Shown piece by piece: positions 1-5,309 of a stretch of DNA of 14,517 nt; within the stretch, counting starts at the first letter, position 1, and the number at the start of each line of letters is the position of its first letter. The translations under genes were made by a program, and so were the position numbers. The stretch is from positions 18,358 to 32,874 of the forward strand of contig DAPW01000028.1 in NCBI GenBank assembly GCA_002502245.1. The letters are read 5' to 3'. Below the pieces are notes generated by a model. The model was not told the DNA's origin. It did not search any database and saw nothing but the letters and a program-made list of their open reading frames with translations. This DNA comes from Methanoregula sp. UBA154 (GTDB lineage Archaea > Halobacteriota > Methanomicrobia > Methanomicrobiales > Methanospirillaceae).

Positions 1-169
1 AGTCCCGGACGGTTTTACGATCCTCGCCCGTTCCGGCATCTGCAGCGCGGAAGCGATCGCACTGCCTGACCGGCATATCTACGGTCTCCAGTGGCACCCG
101 GAGGTCAGCCACACCTTCGAAGGGAACCGGGTCTTTGAAAATTTTGACCGCATCACCCGGAACGGCTGA
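1..169 (+). CDS. guaA: GMP synthase, glutamine amidotransferase subunit (C-terminal fragment)
   Basis: Reading in frame 2, this is the last 55 residues of a class I glutamine amidotransferase; the rest lies left of the window. The tail GLQWHPEVSHT...VFENF is characteristic of GuaA, and HPE supplies the His and Glu of the Cys-His-Glu triad. The subunit releases ammonia from glutamine for the synthetase subunit, which converts XMP to GMP in the cytoplasm. Archaea often encode the two as separate proteins. Ending directly after the amidotransferase fold, with no ATP-pyrophosphatase domain, this one fits the separate subunit. The stop is TGA at 167-169. A carbamoyl-phosphate synthase or anthranilate synthase amidotransferase is less likely given this C-terminal sequence. 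Confidence 0.85.
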   Translation, partial: VPDGFTILARSGICSAEAIALPDRHIYGLQWHPEVSHTFEGNRVFENFDRITRNG

Positions 170-181
170 TGAGGATCCCCG

Positions 182-189
182 TTTTTTTT
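182..189 (+). terminator. T-run terminator after the GMP synthase subunit
   Basis: Eight consecutive T residues lie 13 bases after the guaA stop, following CCCCG. Archaeal terminators are often simple T-runs without a strong hairpin. It separates guaA from the DUF3821 gene, which has its own TATA box. Confidence 0.5.
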
Positions 190-220
190 CACGCAGCCGG
201 CCCTGCTGCTCCTACGCCGG

Positions 221-250
221 AATGATGAGTCATTTGACAAGTATATATAA
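221..250 (+). promoter_or_regulatory. TATA promoter of the DUF3821 gene with an adjacent inverted repeat
   Basis: GTATATATAA at 241-250 is a strong archaeal TATA box. Its centre is about 26 bases before the ATG at 272, so transcription should begin at or just before the start codon, giving a leaderless or nearly leaderless mRNA. Just upstream, AATGA (221-225) and TCATT (230-234) form a 5-bp inverted repeat over a 4-base spacer where an upstream regulator could bind. The operator role is inference. Confidence 0.55.
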
Positions 251-271
251 TGGAAAAGGTCATGGTTCCTT

Positions 272-1414
272 ATGATGAAGAGCCTGAGAAAAACCTGTCC
301 GCTGCTGGCGCTTGCGCTCCTCCTGCTGGCCACCGGCGTGATGGCTGCAGACCCGATAAGCACCATCGGCCCGGGGAACACCGTCTTCCTTGGCGAAGCA
401 GGACTTGATATCACCCCTGCGCTGAACGGGGCATACTACGGGGTCACCTGCACCGGGGAAACCCTGCCCGGTGAGGTCGCAGGCCAGGACCCCGCGCTGA
501 CGCAGATCGGCTGGTGGGCATCGGCCGCTGACATCCACAACACTCCCCCGTCACGGACTATCGATACGGGATCCCGCTCCAGGGATATGATGATTGCACC
601 ATCGGATTTTGCCGGGTACACCGGCAACTGGTACCTGCTCGGACAAAGCGGTATGGCATGGTCACCGCAGGTGGAAGGATGCGGGTGCACGGCATCCGGC
701 TGCTCGGCATCACGGGTCTTTTCCGTCCAGGACCCGAACCTTGATATCCGGGTGTATGATGCAACGCTGGGCGTTGATGCAACCGCGAACGGCTGGATCA
801 CGACCGGCAGCGAGGTCGAATTCCGGATCACGACCAACCTCTACCAGATGACCCAGCGCTCCGGCGTTGCCGGGGCCCCGGTAACTATCAAGGTCCAGTC
901 ACCGGACGGGGCCACCTTCACCGCCCTGATCAATAAGGCCGGGTCTACCACGGGTATTGTGAACATGCCGGTCTCCACCTCCCCCTTTTCAACCGGAAGG
1001 ATCTGGGATACTGGCAGGACGGAGTCCTATCCGTTCGGTACCTACCGGATCTGGGCGGAATGCAATGCGAACTCCATGAAGGATAACTATCCTGTTGGCG
1101 GTAAGACCTACACCCCCATGTGGGGCTTGCTCGACCAGGAACGGAACCCGTCAATCAGCGTCACGACCCGCACGGCCACCCCGACCACGGTGGCAACGAG
1201 TGCCCCCGCAACGGTGACGACGGTCATGACGACCACGCTACCGGCCACCACCACACCGCCCGCCACGGTCATGACAACCCTCCCGACAGCATCCCCGACG
1301 GCTCCTCAGACAGAAGTACCGACAACAGCCCCGACCAAATCACCCGGGTTTGAATCCGTCCTCGCTGGCGCAGCCCTGCTCCTCACCCTTGCCTGGTCCG
1401 CACGGAAAGAATAA
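272..1414 (+). CDS. Secreted DUF3821 surface protein with Thr/Pro stalk and PGF-CTERM-type anchor
   Basis: A 380-residue exported protein. Residues 1-25 are a signal peptide (Lys/Arg start, Leu-rich core, GVMA then ADP). Residues 27 to about 240 match the DUF3821 pattern of Methanomicrobiales surface proteins (ISTIGPGNTVFLGEAGLDI near the N-terminus). Cys137, Cys139 and Cys144 form a tight cluster. Residues about 297-356 are a low-complexity Thr/Pro/Ala stalk, a likely glycosylation region. The end (357-380) has SPGF, a short hydrophobic helix and SARKE. This fits a PGF-CTERM archaeosortase sorting signal, so the mature protein is probably anchored to the outer surface. Its molecular role is unknown. 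It appears monocistronic, with its own TATA box and T-runs after it. The ATG at 272 is chosen because it begins the signal peptide; a second ATG follows at 275. Confidence 0.8.
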   Translation: MMKSLRKTCPLLALALLLLATGVMAADPISTIGPGNTVFLGEAGLDITPALNGAYYGVTCTGETLPGEVAGQDPALTQIGWWASAADIHNTPPSRTIDTGSRSRDMMIAPSDFAGYTGNWYLLGQSGMAWSPQVEGCGCTASGCSASRVFSVQDPNLDIRVYDATLGVDATANGWITTGSEVEFRITTNLYQMTQRSGVAGAPVTIKVQSPDGATFTALINKAGSTTGIVNMPVSTSPFSTGRIWDTGRTESYPFGTYRIWAECNANSMKDNYPVGGKTYTPMWGLLDQERNPSISVTTRTATPTTVATSAPATVTTVMTTTLPATTTPPATVMTTLPTASPTAPQTEVPTTAPTKSPGFESVLAGAALLLTLAWSARKE

Positions 1415-1422
1415 CACCTTCC

Positions 1423-1545
1423 TTTTTCCGTCACAAGGTTACCTGCTCGTCTGGAGAAACGGGTATGAAACGCTGCTCGCCCCCTGACGATAACAATTTT
1501 TTTAGCTCTGGAGAAATCCTTCGTACAATTCTGACGCTCTTTTTT
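1423..1545 (+). terminator. Cluster of T-runs downstream of the DUF3821 gene
   Basis: Three T-runs follow the stop codon: T5 at 1423-1427, T7 at 1497-1503 and T6 at 1540-1545. Any could end transcription in an archaeon; the T7 run is the best. No strong hairpin precedes them. Confidence 0.35.
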
Positions 1546-1646
1546 GGGCATCGCCCGTGCCGTTATAGCATCCCCGAATTGCGATAACACCGCATTACCT
1601 GGTCAGTTTTGAATGAGGACAGTACGGATTATTCCGAGGCATCGCA

Positions 1647-1683
1647 TGCGCCATGAGCCCCCTATGGGGGCAGGGCTGGCGCA
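1647..1683 (+). repeat. Intergenic hairpin HP3, copy 1
   Basis: Two-stage hairpin. The outer stem is TGCGCC (1647-1652) with GGCGCA (1678-1683). The inner stem is GCCCCC (1657-1662... G at 1657) with GGGGGC (1666-1671) around a TAT loop. Unpaired bases are ATGA on the 5' side and AGGGCT on the 3' side. A second copy lies inverted at 3203-3239, sharing the AGGGCTGGCGCAAGG segment. Confidence 0.6.
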
Positions 1684-1743
1684 AGGAGGGCGATTTAATC
1701 GCCTTACAATGATTTCCTGTAAAAATCGAATAAGTTCAGAGAG

Positions 1744-1821
1744 AGAATAATGGGAGTTGAGACCCCAATACTCCCGATTATGATATATGCCGCCGCCCCC
1801 GGCGGGGCGCCCCCGCGGCGG
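1744..1821 (+). repeat. 78-bp direct repeat, copy A (HP0 and HP1)
   Basis: Identical to 2020-2097 at 77 of 78 positions (C at 1803, G at 2079), with no gap. It holds hairpin HP0 (GGGAGT 1752-1757, ACTCCC 1770-1775), then GATTATGATATAT, then GC-rich hairpin HP1 (CCGCCGC 1790-1796, GCGGCGG 1815-1821). The flanks beyond the repeat do not align well. Confidence 0.9.
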
Positions 1822-2019
1822 TTCAGGCGACAAACTCCACGCGATGATTTTGAAATCGTTGTTCGCAGAGAACGCCCCGTTTCATTGCAGCGAGTGAGAT
1901 CTTAGCCGATCTTGTGACACAATAAAAAAAACCTTACAAACAGCGTTGTTGATCATCATCGTCCGGAATGCGGACTCCGGTTCCTGATCCTTTCCTAGGA
2001 AAATTGAATTCTATCTGAC

Positions 2020-2097
2020 AGAATAATGGGAGTTGAGACCCCAATACTCCCGATTATGATATATGCCGCCGCCCCCGGGGGGGCGCCCCCGCGGCGG
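2020..2097 (+). repeat. 78-bp direct repeat, copy B (HP0 and HP1)
   Basis: Second copy of the 78-bp unit, 276 bases after copy A. HP0 arms are 2028-2033 and 2046-2051; HP1 spans 2066-2097. Unlike copy A, it is followed by a small hairpin (AGTTCTG 2111-2117, CAGAACT 2125-2131), then HP2 (2133-2166) and HP5 (2212-2237), so this copy looks more complete at its 3' side. Confidence 0.9.
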
Positions 2098-2110
2098 ATC
2101 AATGACCGAT

Positions 2111-2166
2111 AGTTCTGAAAAACGCAGAACTGCCCCGCCGTGCCCCGGAGGGGCCCTGACATGGGG
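2111..2166 (+). repeat. Intergenic spacer hairpin and HP2, copy B
   Basis: A perfect 7-bp hairpin (AGTTCTG 2111-2117, CAGAACT 2125-2131, loop AAAAACG) precedes HP2. HP2 has CCCCGCC at 2133-2139, an inner GCCCC/GGGGC stem around a GGA loop, then CCTGA. The outer 3' arm is degraded in this copy: only GGGG (2163-2166) can pair with CCCC. Related copies are at 2996-3032 (inverted) and 5025-5058. Confidence 0.6.
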
Positions 2167-2211
2167 AGACCTCGTAAAAATTATGATGTCCTTTCCGATT
2201 TTTATCCTTAT

Positions 2212-2237
2212 GGTGTGAACACCTTTTGGTTCACACC
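2212..2237 (+). repeat. Inverted repeat HP5 upstream of the nitroreductase
   Basis: GGTGTGAAC (2212-2220) and GTTCACACC (2229-2237) form a perfect 9-bp stem with an 8-base loop. It lies just upstream of the nitroreductase promoter, so it could be an operator. However, related TGAAC/GTTCA motifs occur at 2949-2964 and 4869-4881 beside the other hairpin clusters, so it may instead belong to the repeat family. Confidence 0.55.
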
Positions 2238-2253
2238 CGTTTCACCAGAGCCT

Positions 2254-2261
2254 TTTATTTA
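2254..2261 (+). promoter_or_regulatory. TATA-like box of the nitroreductase gene
   Basis: TTTATTTA is followed by a start codon (2284) about 26 bases from its centre, and no Shine-Dalgarno sequence is visible. That spacing suggests a leaderless mRNA and supports the 2284 start. Confidence 0.4.
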
Positions 2262-2283
2262 CCCCGGTTGCCAATTCCGGAAT

Positions 2284-2790
2284 ATGAACGTTGTAACCAC
2301 GATTATGAAATCGCGCCACAGTGTACGTAAATTCAAGCCGGCCCCGGTCGGGGATCTCGTGATTGCCGATGCCCTCGAGTGTGCCGCCCGTGCACCGACT
2401 GCCGCGAACATCCAGCCCTGGCTCTTTGGGGTTATCAGGGATAAAAAAACCCTGTCAGAGATCGCCGCTCTCGCGGACCACGGGAAATTCATCGCGGACT
2501 GTCCGCTCTGCTTTGCCGTGTTCGGCGAGAAGAACCGGCAGTATTATCTTGAGGACTGCTGTGCAGCAACTGAGAACCTTATCCTGGCGCTCCTGGCACA
2601 CGGATTCAGCTCCTGCTGGGTGGCGGGCGAGAAGCAGGCCTATGCCGAAGCGGTCCGGAAACTCCTCAATGTCCCGGAAGGGTATACGCTCGTATCTCTT
2701 GTGCCGGCCGGGTACCCGGCGGATATGACCATTACCCAAAAAAAGGAAATGAAGCATATTGCCTTTTTTGAAAAATACAAGACCGAATAA
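2284..2790 (+). CDS. Nitroreductase-family FMN oxidoreductase
   Basis: A 168-residue protein of the nitroreductase fold, normal for the short single-domain members. FMN-contact motifs are visible: SRHSVRKF (residues 10-17), APTAANIQPW (37-46), the helix around EDCCAATENLILALLAHGFSSCW (90-112, key residues E90, N98, W112) and PAGYPAD near 141-147. Such enzymes are cytoplasmic homodimers that use NAD(P)H or another donor to reduce nitro-compounds, quinones or flavins; the substrate cannot be told from sequence. The frame opens back to 2140, but those extra 48 codons run through hairpin HP2 and HP5 and do not resemble the family. ATG 2284 fits both the family start and the TATA spacing; ATG 2305 is a shorter alternative. 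It appears monocistronic. Confidence 0.88.
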   Translation: MNVVTTIMKSRHSVRKFKPAPVGDLVIADALECAARAPTAANIQPWLFGVIRDKKTLSEIAALADHGKFIADCPLCFAVFGEKNRQYYLEDCCAATENLILALLAHGFSSCWVAGEKQAYAEAVRKLLNVPEGYTLVSLVPAGYPADMTITQKKEMKHIAFFEKYKTE

Positions 2791-2797
2791 TTTTTTT
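2791..2797 (+). terminator. T-run terminator of the nitroreductase gene
   Basis: Seven T residues start immediately after the TAA stop at 2788-2790, a typical archaeal intrinsic terminator. Confidence 0.55.
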
Positions 2798-2948
2798 CTA
2801 AGAAAGACTCCGGGAACGGGGTATTTTGTATGAATGAACCGTGCAGGTATCCGATGAACCGGGGAAGCACGGTATCCCTGGTGGTTCACGGTTCGCAAAC
2901 CCTTTCCTTCACCGGAATTGTTTTCTAATTGCCCGGTAGAAACGGGCA

Positions 2949-2964
2949 TGAACCGGTAAGTTCA
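2949..2964 (-). repeat. HP5-like inverted repeat, copy C
   Basis: TGAAC (2949-2953) and GTTCA (2960-2964). On the minus strand the stretch reads GGTGTGAAC, a short spacer, GGTTCA, matching 2212-2233 on the plus strand. The wider segment 2941-2980 resembles 4861-4902 in the same orientation, sharing CATGAACCGG and ATGAAAA. Confidence 0.45.
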
Positions 2965-2995
2965 CACCGGAACCATGAAAATTGCAGATATGAAG

Positions 2996-3032
2996 GTCCC
3001 GCCCCAGGGCCCCTCGCGGGGCACGGCGGGAC
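2996..3032 (-). repeat. Intergenic hairpin HP2, copy C (inverted)
   Basis: On the plus strand GTCCCGCC (ends 3003) pairs with GGCGGGAC (3025-3032). The inner stem is GCCCC (3009-3013) with GGGGC (3018-3022). Read on the minus strand it is outer stem, GT, GCCCC, GCGA loop, GGGGC, CCTGG, outer stem: the same architecture as 5025-5058. The unequal bulges fix the orientation. Confidence 0.65.
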
Positions 3033-3068
3033 AGGTCCGTGTTTTCCAAAACGCTCCCGGTTATTGAC

Positions 3069-3101
3069 CCGCCGCGGGGGCGCCCCTTTTTGGGGCGGCG
3101 G
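3069..3101 (-). repeat. Intergenic GC hairpin HP1, copy C (inverted)
   Basis: CCGCCGC (3069-3075) pairs with GCGGCGG (3095-3101). An alternative inner hairpin is CGCCCC (3081-3086) with GGGGCG (3092-3097) around T5. It corresponds to HP1 at 1790-1821, 2066-2097 and 4962-4992. It is 37 bases from HP2, close to the spacing in the other copies. Confidence 0.65.
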
Positions 3102-3202
3102 CGTTCATCGCAAATAATTGAGAGAGTAAAAAATCCCAAAATCACATTTGTTTTATGCAATTTTCATGGGAAAACCTCTATTAAAAGATGAGATCACCCC
3201 CT

Positions 3203-3239
3203 TGCGCCAGCCCTGCCCCTTTGGGGGCTCAATCGCGCA
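3203..3239 (-). repeat. Intergenic hairpin HP3, copy 2 (inverted)
   Basis: TGCGC (3203-3207) pairs with GCGCA (3235-3239), and inner GCCCC (3215-3219) with GGGGC (3224-3228). On the minus strand it shares GGGGCAGGGCTGGCGCAAGG with 1667-1686. It lies upstream of HP1 on its own strand, as HP3 does at 1647. Confidence 0.6.
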
Positions 3240-3311
3240 TGTGATGCTCCGGTATGACGTTTACGAAAAACGTCCTGTTTTTTTACAACTGGTAATAAAG
3301 CACTATCGCAA

Positions 3312-3366
3312 CCGGGGCGCCCAGCGGCAGGGTAAAGCCCCGGGAGCGTCAGGTATCCGGATAATT
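3312..3366 (+). repeat. Intergenic motif HP4, copy 1
   Basis: CCGGGGC (3312-3318) pairs with GCCCCGG (3337-3343) around a loop containing CAGCGGC. It is followed by AGCGTC and TCCGGATAATT. The same loop core and tail recur at 5234-5288, but there the closing stem is GGGATA/TATCCC, so the stem is kept while its sequence differs. Confidence 0.5.
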
Positions 3367-3458
3367 CCTACAATGCCTTCAAAATGTGTATTGTGGAACA
3401 CGATGTTGATAATTTTCCGAAGAATGCCCGGACGGACAGGAAATAACGGGAGGATGCA

Positions 3459-3638
3459 ATGCCCCTTGTAAAAGGATACATTGGCGAGGGGTGCTGCCTC
3501 CCGGTCATGGTCAGCCTGCTGGTAATGATTAAACATCCGGTGCGTCCTATCCTTGATCATGAAAAAAGCGATTCTGCAGGTAGCGCTCGACCTCCTCGAT
3601 CTGAAACGGGCATTGCAGATAGCAGAAGAATCGGTTGA
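3459..3638 (+). CDS. Possible small ORF or leader peptide overlapping the start of the HPS gene
   Basis: A 59-codon frame starts at ATG 3459 after a clear ribosome-binding site, GGGAGG at 3448-3453, with a 5-base gap. This is the best Shine-Dalgarno in the neighbourhood. It begins MPLVKGYIGEGCCLPVMVSL and overlaps the first 80 bases of the downstream enzyme in another frame. No family is recognised. The N-terminal half is moderately hydrophobic; the C-terminal half lies inside the HPS coding sequence and is probably not selected as protein. It may be a short leader that couples translation to the enzyme, or chance. Confidence 0.25.
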   Translation: MPLVKGYIGEGCCLPVMVSLLVMIKHPVRPILDHEKSDSAGSARPPRSETGIADSRRIG

Positions 3639-4845
3639 CGGGGGTGCCGACTGGATCGAGGCCGGGACGCCGTTGATAAAAAGCGAAGGAATCCAGGCAG
3701 TCCGCTCCCTCCGGGACCATTTCCCGGAGGCAACGATTGTTGCCGACATGAAAGTCGCCGACACCGGGGCCATCGAGGTGGAGATGGCCGCAAAGGCGGG
3801 GGCGGATATTGTCTGCATCCTCGCCGACGCTGACGATGCGGTAGTCGCCGACGCGGTCCGGGCAGCCCGGCTCTATGGCATACGGCTGATGGCGGACCTG
3901 ATCAACAGTGCAGATCCCCCGGCCCGGGCGCTCCAGCTCGAATCGATGGGCATTGATATCATCTGTGCCCACGTGGGAATCGACCAGCAGATGACCGGAA
4001 AGGACTCGCTCGACCTCCTCGCTACGCTGGCGGGAAAGGTGCATATCCCGGTCGCGGTCGCCGGCGGTATCGATGCAGCAGGGGCAGGAGAAGCGGTCCG
4101 GTGCGGGGCCGGTATTGTTATTGTCGGCGGATGGATCATCCGATCGGCGGACGTGACCGGCTCGACCCGGAAAATCCGGGCAGCGATGGATCAGCCCTCC
4201 GGCACAGTACGGGTAAAAAAATCCATTGATGAAGAGACCCGGGCCATCTTCCTGCAGGTCTCCGGCCCGAACATTACGGATGCGATGCACCGCAAGGGGG
4301 CGATGGCCGGGATATTTTCCGTGTGCGGGAATGTAAAGATGGCGGGCAGGGCAGTCACCGTGCATACCATTGCCGGCGACTGGGCAAAACCGGTAGAAGC
4401 CATCGATAGTGCACAGAAGGGGGATGTCCTTGTGATCAATAACGACGGGGTGACGGATGTCGCACCCTGGGGGGAGCTCGCGACGCTGAGCTGCAGGACG
4501 AAGGGGATCGCCGGGGTTGTTATCGACGGGGCTGTCCGCGATGTGGATGACATACGGGCCATGCAGTTCCCCCTGTTCGCAAAGGCGATTGTACCCAATG
4601 CCGGCGAACCCAAGGGGTTCGGGGAGATCAATGCCGAGATCCGGTGTGCCGGGCAGTACGTCCGCCCGGGGGACTGGATCATCGGCGACGAGAGCGGGGT
4701 AGTGGTCGTCCCGCAGGAACGGGCGTACGAGATTGCACGGCGGGCGCTTGAAGTGCGGAAGAACGAGGAGCGGATCCGCGAGGAGATCCGGCGGGGCAGC
4801 ACCCTTTCTGTAGTCACGGAACTGGTGAAGTGGGAAAAAAAGTGA
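3559..4845 (+). CDS. 3-hexulose-6-phosphate synthase fused to a RraA-like domain
   Basis: A 428-residue cytoplasmic fusion. Residues 1 to about 210 are a hexulose-6-phosphate synthase barrel of the orotidine-phosphate decarboxylase superfamily: IEAGTPLI (33-40), the signature D63-x-K65-x-x-D68 in VADMKVAD, HVG (138-140) and VAGGI (167-171). Residues about 222-428 are RraA/HMG-aldolase-like: WGELAT (304-309) and DGAVRD (323-328, including the Arg-Asp pair), then VVVVPQERA (381-389). HPS interconverts ribulose 5-phosphate plus formaldehyde with hexulose 6-phosphate; in methanogens lacking an oxidative pentose pathway it is thought to run toward ribulose 5-phosphate for nucleotides. The role of the RraA part is unsettled: aldolase or decarboxylase activity fits the motifs better than RNase E inhibition. 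A TTG at 3553 is a possible alternative start; ATG 3559 matches the family N-terminus. No clear TATA box is visible. Confidence 0.88.
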   Translation: MKKAILQVALDLLDLKRALQIAEESVDGGADWIEAGTPLIKSEGIQAVRSLRDHFPEATIVADMKVADTGAIEVEMAAKAGADIVCILADADDAVVADAVRAARLYGIRLMADLINSADPPARALQLESMGIDIICAHVGIDQQMTGKDSLDLLATLAGKVHIPVAVAGGIDAAGAGEAVRCGAGIVIVGGWIIRSADVTGSTRKIRAAMDQPSGTVRVKKSIDEETRAIFLQVSGPNITDAMHRKGAMAGIFSVCGNVKMAGRAVTVHTIAGDWAKPVEAIDSAQKGDVLVINNDGVTDVAPWGELATLSCRTKGIAGVVIDGAVRDVDDIRAMQFPLFAKAIVPNAGEPKGFGEINAEIRCAGQYVRPGDWIIGDESGVVVVPQERAYEIARRALEVRKNEERIREEIRRGSTLSVVTELVKWEKK

Positions 4846-4907
4846 AATCTTCGCTGAAGCAACGCACATGAACCGGCGTTCGCACCCCAAACGATGAAAA
4901 ATGAGAA

Positions 4908-4992
4908 AATCCTGATAGGAAGCGTGGATCATTGCCGTACTTTTCAGGATTATGATGACTGCCGCCGCCCCCGGCGGGGCCCCCCACGGCGG
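4908..4992 (+). repeat. Hairpins HP0 and HP1, copy D
   Basis: AATCCTGA (4908-4915) and TCAGGATT (4944-4951) form a perfect 8-bp stem at the position of the unrelated GGGAGT/ACTCCC stem in copies A and B. GATTATGAT follows, as in A and B, and then HP1: CCGCCG (4962-4967) with CGGCGG (4987-4992). The HP1 core matches copies A and B for about 20 bases. Confidence 0.65.
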
Positions 4993-5024
4993 TTCAGGGT
5001 CCGGTTCACCCATTTACCTTCCTG

Positions 5025-5058
5025 CCCCGCCGTGCTTCGGAGAAGCCCTGAGGCGGGG
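5025..5058 (+). repeat. Intergenic hairpin HP2, copy D
   Basis: The best-formed copy. The outer stem is CCCCGCC (5025-5031) with GGCGGGG (5052-5058). The inner stem is GCTTC (5034-5038) with GAAGC (5042-5046) around GGA. Copies B and C have GCCCC/GGGGC here, so two base pairs changed on both sides at once. GACC followed by CTCATA comes next; copy C on its strand has GACC then TTCATA. Confidence 0.7.
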
Positions 5059-5224
5059 GACCCTCATACTTAAGATGTTTTAAGGAGAAATTCCGGGCGC
5101 ACCACAGGACATCCCCCGCATGCGCCAACAGTTTCCCGTTTGGTGAACGTCCTGCACAGTGACGCCCCGGTCCCACTGTTCCCACGACAATTCCTGGTAT
5201 TCCTCTGAAGTGATTATCACGAGA

Positions 5225-5288
5225 GGGATACCACAGCGGCGGGGCACCTTTATCCCCCGGGGAGCGTCGCGGGTTTTCCGGATGATTA
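5225..5288 (+). repeat. Intergenic motif HP4, copy 2
   Basis: GGGATA (5225-5230) pairs with TATCCC (5251-5256) around a loop containing CAGCGGC. AGCGTC and TCCGGATGATT follow. It is the partner of 3312-3366. Confidence 0.5.
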
Positions 5289-5297
5289 CCGCTAAAC

Positions 5298-5306
5298 AAA
5301 AAAAAA
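5298..5306 (-). terminator. T9 terminator of the paaK-ACT operon
   Basis: On the minus strand nine T residues begin 4 bases after the ACT gene's TAA stop (5312-5310). This is a good archaeal intrinsic terminator. Confidence 0.6.
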
Positions 5307-5309
5307 TTT

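Larger units (their letters stand above)
1415..2283. other. Gene-poor region with hairpin repeats
   Basis: These 869 bases hold no convincing gene. The few open frames run through the repeats on either strand and have no family resemblance or ribosome-binding site. The region contains T-runs (1423-1545), hairpin HP3 (1647-1683), two near-identical 78-bp repeats (1744-1821 and 2020-2097), hairpin HP2 (2133-2166) and hairpin HP5 (2212-2237). A small additional hairpin is GTCCG (1961-1965) with CGGAC (1971-1975). Confidence 0.6.
2791..3458. other. Gene-poor region with inverted hairpin cluster
   Basis: About 670 bases with no convincing gene. Open frames at 2929-3117 and 3148-3471 run straight through the hairpins and resemble nothing known. 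In plus-strand order the region holds HP5 (2949-2964), HP2 inverted (2996-3032), HP1 inverted (3069-3101), HP3 inverted (3203-3239) and HP4 (3312-3343 plus the conserved tail to about 3366). Confidence 0.6.
4846..5309. other. Intergenic region with forward hairpin cluster
   Basis: These 464 bases separate convergent genes. A small hairpin CTTC/GAAG (4849-4852, 4856-4859) follows the HPS stop. Then come HP5-like (4869-4881), HP0 (4908-4951), HP1 (4962-4992), HP2 (5025-5058) and HP4 (5225-5288). The minus frame 5006-5299 crosses HP2 and resembles no family, so it is not called. Confidence 0.6.

Noticed and set aside
2140..2283. N-terminal extension of the nitroreductase from the ATG-like start at 2140
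   Set aside because: These codons run through HP2 and HP5, show no family similarity and lie upstream of the likely promoter; ATG 2284 fits better.
3148..3471. 107-codon plus-strand frame between the nitroreductase and HPS genes
   Set aside because: It passes through hairpins HP3 and HP4, has no ribosome-binding site and resembles nothing.
3547..5013. 488-residue frame on the minus strand opposite the HPS gene
   Set aside because: It is the complement of a clear enzyme gene in GC-rich DNA, with Pro/Arg/Gly/His-rich composition and no family signature. The long frames at 5856-6773, 7028-8098 and 8547-9437 are rejected for the same reason.
1640..5290. Insertion sequence or standard MITE
   Set aside because: No transposase is present and no consistent terminal inverted repeats or target-site duplications bound the hairpin clusters, so mobility is left as a hypothesis only.
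5006..5299. 97-codon minus-strand frame downstream of the ACT gene
   Set aside because: It crosses HP2 and HP4 and its composition follows the GC-rich repeats; there is no start signal or family match.
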